A DNA stretch of 64,000 nucleotides from assembly GCF_000344685.1 (NCBI RefSeq), contig NW_006920422.1:333373-397372 (forward strand), read 5' to 3'. This DNA is from Gloeophyllum trabeum ATCC 11539 (Eukaryota; Basidiomycota; Agaricomycetes; Gloeophyllales; Gloeophyllaceae). The notes beneath the pieces are model-generated. The model was not told where the DNA came from. It saw only the letters and a list, made by a program, of their open reading frames with translations, and did not search any database. Both the position numbers and the translations under genes were made by a program. This document shows, piece after piece, positions 57,180-64,000 of the stretch; position 1 is the first letter of the stretch, and every line of letters begins with the position of its first letter.

Positions 57180-59504
57180 TCAATCCACCCTCCGCTGCGC
57201 CTTGGGCACGACCGCCCAGAGCCCGATCATGGTCGCCATCATTGCCACCATACTGTTCACCCACCAATCAGCCCCGGCCTCCACACGCAAGCAAGAAAAC
57301 GTCCACTCACAAAGGCTGCAGTGACCCGATTCCATACTTCGCCGACAGCACGCCCGTAATGAAAGGCAACACCGCCGAGCCAGCCTGACCGAAGCCCGCG
57401 ATCCAGCCAACGCACCCGGTGAGCAGCCACCGCGGGAGGATCTTGGTCGCGTGGTCGACGAGTATCGGGTACATGGGTCCGAGCAGGAGGCCAATGAAGG
57501 ACACCGCGACGGCGTTTTCGTAGAGGTTCGGGACGAGCCAGATGGTCACTTCGAGCCTGCGCAGAGCATTAGTGGAGAGCAGAGGAGGGCGAGAGACGCG
57601 TGCGTACCCGATGGCGAGGGCCGCGTAGATAAATATGATGCGCCGTTCGCCGACCTAGAAATATTGAGTACGTGCGGGTGAGGCCCTCTGGAACATTCCT
57701 ACCTTGCGATTAATCCAAATGAGCGCGATGCGTCCAACGGTGAGGCCTGGAAAAGACCGTCAATACTGCATCCCCCTACTCTATTAGTATAGTATTGTAA
57801 CGCACCTCCGAAGAACCCAGACGAGATATACCCTGAACTCGGCCCGCCATGTCTCTTCTGGATGATATACGTCACGATCCATCCTAGAGCCACCACACAT
57901 TCAGTCACGATTATCGTGGAGACTAGGTGAGAATCACGCAAACCTCCGAGGGTGACCTCCACGCCGACATAGATGAGCGAAAAGATCGCCATAAAGTGCA
58001 AAGCCTTCAGACCCAGGATCTCGCGGTACAGGTTGCTCTGCGCCGACCCGCCGACTTCACCGGGACCATGGCCCGCTTCTGCCATCACCTCTGCATCGTG
58101 ATAGTATCCAGTCAGCTCGAACTTCAACTACCTACTGTAGCAAGGATCAACAGACCATCTTGCGTCTTCAGCCGGAAGACACTCGTGAGCACGATGGTGT
58201 TGGTGAGCGCGATGCCGATCGAGATCAGGAAGTGGAAGGACCAGTGTCTTGTTTGCGAAAAATGGGTAGCAACAAGTGGAGCCGCGAACGCACCCACTCC
58301 TACACCACGCCGCGTCGTTACCAATCTGTACCTCATACCGGCTAGAGACACCACGCACCGTATGATCCGTGGAGGATGCACAACTTCGCCGCGACGTGGT
58401 CCTTGAGGCTACCGACAAATCCGTTCGCTTGCGCGTTCTACATGACACTTCAAACACTCAGTCCTGGGTTGGCTGGTGCGAGACCTCTACGTACCTGCAG
58501 GGAAATGCCGAAGCCTGCAATGGCGTAGGCGCAAACGAGGACGGGGAAGGGCGGCGCGGGGGCCTGAATGGCGTAGGTTACGATTTGGCAGACAGAGCCT
58601 TCGATGAATGGGTGAAGAGCAGCACCACGGGGGGGAAGGAGAGGGCGTACCCAAGACTACAACCTGGCCGTTTCATTTAGTCATGATTGAACAGTTCAGC
58701 TGAGACGGACATACCTTGCCAAATCCTAACTTGTCATTCAAGATGACGTTCGCGAAAGCCCCGCTGAGGTAGCCCTGCCGCCAGACTTCAGACGCGTCGA
58801 AAGCTTTGTTCTGATCAACATAAACACTTACGATACAGTTCGTGACGAATATCAAGGACACAACAGCGAATCCAACCTGCAAGGAGTTCAGTCCGATCAC
58901 CGGGAAAAACTTCAAAAACTTCGGAGAAACGTACATGATAGTGCTCCTGGATCGCAGGGATCAGAGGACCAGTCGTGCCGTCATTCCACCCTTGCAGGAA
59001 GAAACACCAGCACAGGGCGGCAAAGTGGATCCACCCATTCCGCACATACTTGCGCGAGTACTCTACTTCCCCTGCGCTCCGTACGGACGGCGTGAGCACC
59101 GAAGGTACGGGTGTGAGGTCGTACATAGGGATGTCGGTGCCCAGGTCGGCATCCTTCGCCTTCGCGGGTGCTTCGTCGATGGTCTGCACCCTTGCGACGT
59201 CCGAGCGGCGCCGGGCGCGCTCAGCTGCGTAGGGTACGCCGAGACCAGACGCATCTGTTTTGTCGGGGAGGTCGTTCGTCACGGCGGTGGGGCGGATGCT
59301 AAGGCGGGACGATCGCCTGCGCTCTGAGACCAGGCCGGGAAGATCGATGGAGACGCCGTCCACGGAGCCGGTGTCGAGCGCAGAGTCGTCTGGCCCGCCA
59401 TGCTCGCGGCCCCGGTGCTCGGAGCGCAGGACGCGGACGATGTCCGAGCGCGGGTCTTGCTCTGTAGCAGTCGAGAACGAGGACAGCCTGAACGAGGAAG
59501 ACAT
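57180..59504 (-). CDS. Major facilitator superfamily transporter
   Basis: The ATG at 59504 is followed by a ~170-residue cytoplasmic, Ser/Arg/Asp-rich N-terminus and then at least ten short exons of membrane segments ending at the TGA at 57180-57182. The first helix contains CWCFFLQGWNDGTTGPLIPAIQEHYH. Later pieces are VGFAVVSLIFVTNCI, GYLSGAFANVILNDKLGFGK, APPFPVLVCAYAIAGFGIS, the conserved-looking QNAQANGFVGSLKDH, HWSFHFLISIGIALTNTIV, a helix GLKALHFMAIFSLIYVGVEV, and finally FIGLLLGPMYPILVDHATK with GFGQAGSAVLPFITG. This matches the fungal MFS clade that includes fucose-permease-like and BSC6-like proteins. Twelve helices are likely; substrate cannot be told. A large loop (residues around GPGEVGGSAQSNLYREILG) separates the two halves. 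Individual exon limits in the middle are less certain than the ends. Confidence 0.85.
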
Positions 59505-60722
59505 GGTGCGGGTTCACGGGCACTGGCTTCCGCAGGCCCCTTTTATGTATGGTAAGTTTGAGTTGAGAAGTTGAACTTCATTTCATTTGATATCGACGTC
59601 GACGTAAACAGTAGATCATCGCGGGTGGGGCAGCCCCAAACTGTACGTCCGGCGAATGGGCGGCGTCGATTGAGTTGCTGCGAATGGCAGAAAAAACATA
59701 ACTTCCTTGTTCCAGACCGGTGTTATCGAGGTACGGAACGTCGGAGCTTCGGCCCGCAAATCAGCTGCACTCTCTGCGACGTAAATCTTGGTCAATCGTT
59801 AGTGATCGAAGCTGTCCGACGCCCATCTAAAACTTACTCTGCGTGCGTCCTGAAGAATCCAGGAAGTCGAGATGACAATACTGAATGCCGCATTGCGGTC
59901 AGTATAGGCACGTCGGTGAGTACCGAAGGCACTTATATGGCCTGGTACGACACTTGTAGCGAATGCCTTAGGAAATACTTGGGGAATACACGTACAGATG
60001 AGAGCTCAAGACATTCACAGATGAGTGTCCTAGCCACTCAAGTCAGTGGCCAAGACACTCGCAGGCGAGTGCTCAATGCACTCACAGACAGTGCCTCAGG
60101 TAATAAGTGGCCGAAGCACTACTCAGCCAGTGTTAATGCCTTCAGCACCGTAACCGTAACGCTATGGTGTATCTTGTTTATATGGTCATGGCGGGCCTCT
60201 GATTGAGACAGTACGAGGAGAATACATTCAGTCTGACTGCCTTAGCCACCCGTTCTGAAGGCAAGTGCCATCTGAATCGTCCATCCTATCGAGTGTACTG
60301 GTATAAGACACTTGCCGGTAGCGACCAGTACCCTGCCTTGACCCTGCCTCTCCTTCGTGCAGTGGCCCGCAGGGAACATCCTGGCCTGAGTCTGTGACTT
60401 TTGAGCCCGTTTGTTGGTCTTAGCATCATGCGAAACCGTGGCTCGAGGGTTACGAAGAGGTCATTCCGCGAGAGGGTCTCATCGGGAACGGGCGCTTGTC
60501 TCACCGCCGTTCCTTGCTTTGACCATCACTGACCACAGCTCTATTCTCTGCTTAGATTTCCTTTGTATGCTACAGTCTCGGACATCGCTATAAGACACTC
60601 ACATGGAATAGTAAAGGGCCGCTTTCCTGCATCGTACTGCCTGTCTGCTGTGAACTTGCTATCGACTACCTTTCCATACCCCATCACTACCTGCCAGCGT
60701 CTGATTCCTGACTCTGTCAAGT
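59505..60722. other. Divergent intergenic region with hairpin array
   Basis: Divergent spacer of MFS (-) and ALY (+). It contains the period-22 array listed next. A 211-codon frame from about 59571 runs through the repeat array and starts with TTG; I reject it as coding. No other gene seen. Confidence 0.5.
59925..60133. repeat. Period-22 array of short inverted repeats
   Basis: Four 22-bp units lie exactly in register at 60008-60095; each has a CACTC-type arm, a short loop and a GAGTG/CAGTG-type arm. Degenerate units are visible upstream (59925-59968) and one more downstream (about 60112-60133). Unit consensus is roughly AAGACACTCnCAGnnGAGTGCC. Each unit could form a small hairpin. Confidence 0.75.
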
Positions 60723-61600
60723 ATGCATGCCCCATTCCGCCCAGTCGCACCCCGATTCAACAACTATCACGGGCCCAAAGCGCGCGTGCTCGGCAACCCC
60801 GCAAACCACGTCCCTCCAGCATGGCGAGCTAACGGCCAGCGCGTCCCGTCAGGACCGAAGGTGGCGCCCCCGGCAGGGAGCAAGATCCTCATCAGCAACC
60901 TGCCCCCGGACGTGAGCGAGAGGGAGGTGGAGGTTTGGGTGCACTGGTATGTCTGACTGTGCGCTGGGCTGAATGTCTGTTTGTGTAGGAGCTGTTCCAG
61001 AAGACCGTGGGCCCGCTGCGGGAGGTGCTGCTCGTCTACAACTCGCAGGGCCGCTCGAAGGGTATGGCGGTCGTAGCATTCCAGCGCGCGGGCGATGCCG
61101 CTGTGGCAAGGGAGAAGTACAATGATAAAGTCGTGGATGGCAGTGAGTAGCTGTGCCCCGTCCGGAGATTGTGTGGCCTGATTCCGTCTCATGATTATCT
61201 GACAACGATATCAAGGACGTCCTATTAAGATCGAGATCGTCACGGATGAGGTGCCATCAGCTCAAACTCCATCCGCCGCTGCCCCGCAGCTCCCTTCACT
61301 CCTCCAGCGCCTGGGTGTCAAAGTCCCGACCGGCACTGGCAAATCATCAGCTCCGGTACCTACTGCACCGTCAGTCCCATTCATTACCTTTCCCTGTGCC
61401 TTTGGCTAATGACCCTTCATAGACGACCACGAGCCGTAGCGGCTACCGTGAACAATGCAACCCGTGCAGTGATGGCTCAACCCCGGCGTCGGGTGAAGAA
61501 GGGTGCCAGACGCGTAAATAAGCGGCCAGCACCCAAGACTGCAGCGGATCTCGACAAGGAGATGGACGCCTACCGCGCTGGCTCGTCGGAGGCAGCATGA
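60723..61600 (+). CDS. YRA1: mRNA export factor ALY/REF (Yra1/Mlo3)
   Basis: Four exons (60723-60932, 60989-61142, 61216-61369, 61423-61600) encode 231 aa. A short Arg/Pro-rich N-terminus leads to an RRM at about residues 50-130: KILISNLPPDVSEREVEELF (RNP2 plus helix), then EVLLVYNSQGRSKGMAVVAF (RNP1), and GRPIKIEIV. The C-terminal part is basic (RAVMAQPRRRVKKGARR) and ends with LDKEMDAYRA, matching the UAP56/Sub2-binding motif. As part of TREX it bridges Sub2 and the Mex67 export receptor in the nucleus. The usual second, N-terminal LDKSLDEII-type motif is not visible from this start; an upstream exon could supply it, but I do not see one. Confidence 0.9.
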
Positions 61601-61948
61601 CATGACGCTGACCAAGTCTTTTCTGGATTTACTTCTCGCATCGGACCCGGTTGATAGTTGCTGCCTGGATCTCTGGGATATACTGTATCTATATAGGCTA
61701 TCAGACAGAATATCTATCAATTTTCTCTAGTGCAGCCCGCTGCAGCCAATATTCGCTCGAGCTATTTCGAACGTGCATGCGGGGGGGAGCGCCGACGGCT
61801 ATACCGGTTCCGGCACGGCTAGCCGAGTATAGGAGGACTGGCTTCTAATGGGTGTTATGAACGCGGTTCTAACCTGCCCGCTCTCGCGAAATTACCGGCT
61901 GGGACAGCGTTACGCTCTTTCGCGTTCTTCTTCGCTGGGTTTCTATGA
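61601..61948. other. Intergenic spacer
   Basis: 348 bp between ALY and the bHLH gene, same strand. No gene seen. Confidence 0.5.
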
Positions 61949-64000
61949 ATGGACCGGGCTACTCATGACCAGCTCTCGTCATTCTTTGGCTCGGAACCGC
62001 CACCCTCGGACGGTGCCAACGCCCCCCAAAATGTCTTCAGCCCGGGCATGATCATGCCTGTGCCCATGCCTATGCCTCCTTCGTCTTTCCAGAACACGAA
62101 TATGTTTGGCGGGGACGGGATGGGGATGCAGGGGATGGAGGGCGGGCAGGGCCATGCAGGGAGCCAGAACCAAAGTCAAAGCGGCCAGATGAATTTGGCA
62201 GAGCAGTTGCGCTTGATGAAGCTGCAGCAGTTGCACCAGCTGTCGCAGCAGATTTTCCAGCAGCAGGTGAGTGGGACTCAGGTTTTGAGCAAGAGTGATA
62301 GTAGAGTTCCCGAGCGAGGTACCGCGAACAGTTTGACGCCCGGAGCCCTGTCAGGGTCTTGTGATAAAGACTCTGGGCGATCGTATGGCCGGAGGAATCT
62401 GCGTTTCTGCACTTTATGTCTTCTCATTATAGCAAGGTACTCATAGATATCCTCAGCTTGAGCTCATCAATGGTCAGGGCTCCCTCAACTCTGCAGCGAC
62501 TTCTTTGGAGCTTTCCAATAATCCACAGGCCTATCATGGACTTCCAACACCCAGTGAGTGCTTCCTTACCTTCCCGAAACTTCAGGTCCTGAAGTTTGCT
62601 AGTATCCTCGACGGAGCTACGCCCACAATCTAACCAAGACTTCGTTTCGCCAATGGTGCTATTCCAGCATTCAGAGTACAACATCCAGCGGGAGCAGCAC
62701 CATCCCCAGGCCAGCACGTCGCACCGTCCTCCAGAATCCTCTCCTGTATTCCCTCCTCACCAACACCACCACCAACAGCCTCCGTACAACACCTCATCCG
62801 CCCGCTCTGCCCCGGCCGACCTCGCCTTCACCATCATGTCACCACAGGTCCCCCTATCGTCACCCGGCGACATGGAGGGCTTCGACATGTCGCCGCTCGC
62901 GAGCCCGTGGTTCCCGGCGCAAGCTGGCCCGCCACAGTCGTACGCCGCCGCCCCAAGCAAGCGGGCGGCGTCGACGAGCGGCGACGAGACGTCGGGGAAG
63001 CCGACGCGGAAGCGGCAGTCGCCGCTCGACACCCGACCGACGGCGCCCCTGCCGAGTCGCAGGATGTCGACGTCGCGCGGGACGAAGAGTGCAAATTCCA
63101 CGCCGTTGCTCACGGGGAGCCGGCGGCGCGGAGGGAGTATCGTGACGGATATCCCGGGGGACACGCCGAGTCCTGTGGACTTGTCGATGCCCCCGCCTGC
63201 GCCGCCTCCCCCTGGGCCGAGTACGTCGGCGAATGCGCCGCCTCCGAATCTTATGCCTGCCACCCCTGGTAGCATTATGAAAATCGGCAACATGGGCTTG
63301 GGCAGTGGGTTGGCACCGCCGAGTGCTGGTCAGTCGAAGGCGGAAGGGACCTCGAAGCAAAAAGCGTCTGGGAAGGCAAAAGCTTGTGGCAAGTCTAAAG
63401 ATGCGAAGAATGATGCAGCCGTGCGCGTCAGCCCTATTCTCAAGCCTATACTACCAGGTGAGTTTCCTTGTATCCACAAATAATCGTTTTGAGGCATATC
63501 ATTGATTTTGAATGTTCGTCACTAGCCGGAGGATCTTCCTCTCTGACCATGACTCCCGCAACGCCCTCATCACAGCCCCTCCTCCAGGGCCGCAAAACAT
63601 CCCACAAAGCCGCCGAGCAAGCACGCAGGGACCAGATCAAAGCGGCGTACAACGACCTGCGGATGCTCCTCCCGCCCATCCCGAGCGAGGCGGTCAGCCA
63701 GGAGCACGTCCTGCCCGGGTCGATGCCCCCGCGCGGGCCGCCGAAGGGTGAGGGCCCGAACAAGGCCGTGAGCAAGCTTCAGCTATTGCTGTGCGGTAAT
63801 GATTATATCCGGAAGCTGAAGGGGAGGGTGGAGAGGAGGGACGAGGAAATTGCGAGGTTAAGGGAGGAGGTGCGGAGGCTGAGGGTGGTTGTGGGGGACG
63901 CGGATGAAGGTGGTGAAGAGCTGGATTTGGAGAGGGATCTAGATGCTGCGGAGCCTTCTGCGCTGAGGATGAGCAGCGTCGGGGATGGGGATGAGGCGGA
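61949..64000 (+). CDS. bHLH transcription factor (partial, runs off the window)
   Basis: Four exons visible: 61949-62266, 62457-62553, 62603-63457 and 63526 to the window end. The N-terminus (MDRATHDQLSSFFGSEPP) is followed by Met/Pro/Gln-rich sequence with a helix LAEQLRLMKLQQLHQLSQQI. The middle is Ser/Pro-rich with a basic KRQSPLDTRP patch. A bHLH domain begins in exon 4: RKTSHKAAEQARRDQIKAAY and NDLRMLLPPIP, then a loop containing LPGSMPPRGPPKGEGPNKAV and helix 2 SKLQLLLCGNDYIRKLKGRV, continuing into a leucine-rich coil EEIARLREEVRRLRV. The Glu and Arg of AEQARRD are the usual E-box contacts. The ~40-residue loop is longer than normal. Intron 1 (190 bp) is longer than neighbours; its acceptor CCTCAG is chosen by frame. 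Target genes are unknown. Confidence 0.88.

Noticed and set aside
59925..60133. CRISPR-like array
   Set aside because: Units are contiguous 22-mers without unique spacers, in a eukaryotic genome, with no cas genes.
59571..60206. 211-codon plus-strand frame
   Set aside because: Starts at TTG, runs through the 22-bp repeat array, has no family resemblance and no promoter or start context.
1..64000. tRNA, rRNA and snoRNA genes
   Set aside because: I looked for T-loop consensus words and C/D boxes in the intergenic spaces and saw no candidate that folds convincingly; a covariance-model scan would be decisive.

Overview
The window is nuclear DNA of a filamentous basidiomycete. It most resembles an agaricomycete, and a polypore-type fungus would fit, but the species cannot be named from sequence alone. 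The evidence is intron-dense genes with introns of about 50-60 bp, GT-AG junctions with short branch sites, high CpG content in genes, and typical fungal families. I rebuilt most genes by joining exons by hand. For each such model the exon lengths sum to an intact frame.

Layout: 1-3.2 kb is a gene-free block containing a strongly CpG-depleted stretch. From 3.3 to 25.4 kb lies a compact housekeeping segment: phosphopantothenate-cysteine ligase (CAB2), a PPR-like mitochondrial protein, a single-pass surface protein, a GIN4/Nim1-type kinase, a GT4 trehalose-phosphorylase-like enzyme in 15 exons, a degenerate homeodomain-like protein, an MGRN1-type RING ligase, and the divergent pair RPB11 / ribosomal protein uL15. 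At 25.6-27.4 kb two identical 556-bp stretches flank a run of Ns. This looks like an unmerged contig overlap containing one 542-bp TIR element (MITE-like).

From 27.5 to 51.3 kb is accessory territory. Two diverged copies of an unrecognised two-gene module (27.7-31.2 and 47.4-51.3 kb, both on the minus strand) bracket a SWIRM/SANT chromatin-remodelling subunit, a gene desert of about 6.6 kb, a small basic protein, the circularly permuted GTPase MTG1 with an unusually long first intron, and a small four-helix membrane protein spread over five exons. The first module copy is a pseudogene (in-frame stop plus frameshifts); the second is open.

From 52.9 to 64 kb are a tandem pair of aminoglycoside-phosphotransferase-like kinases (the second has lost its catalytic motif), an MFS transporter, a 22-bp array of small inverted repeats, the mRNA export factor ALY/Yra1, and a bHLH transcription factor cut by the window end.

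I see no operon-like system, CRISPR array, rRNA or confident tRNA. The most unusual items are the decaying duplicated module, the active/inactive kinase pair, and the period-22 hairpin array.
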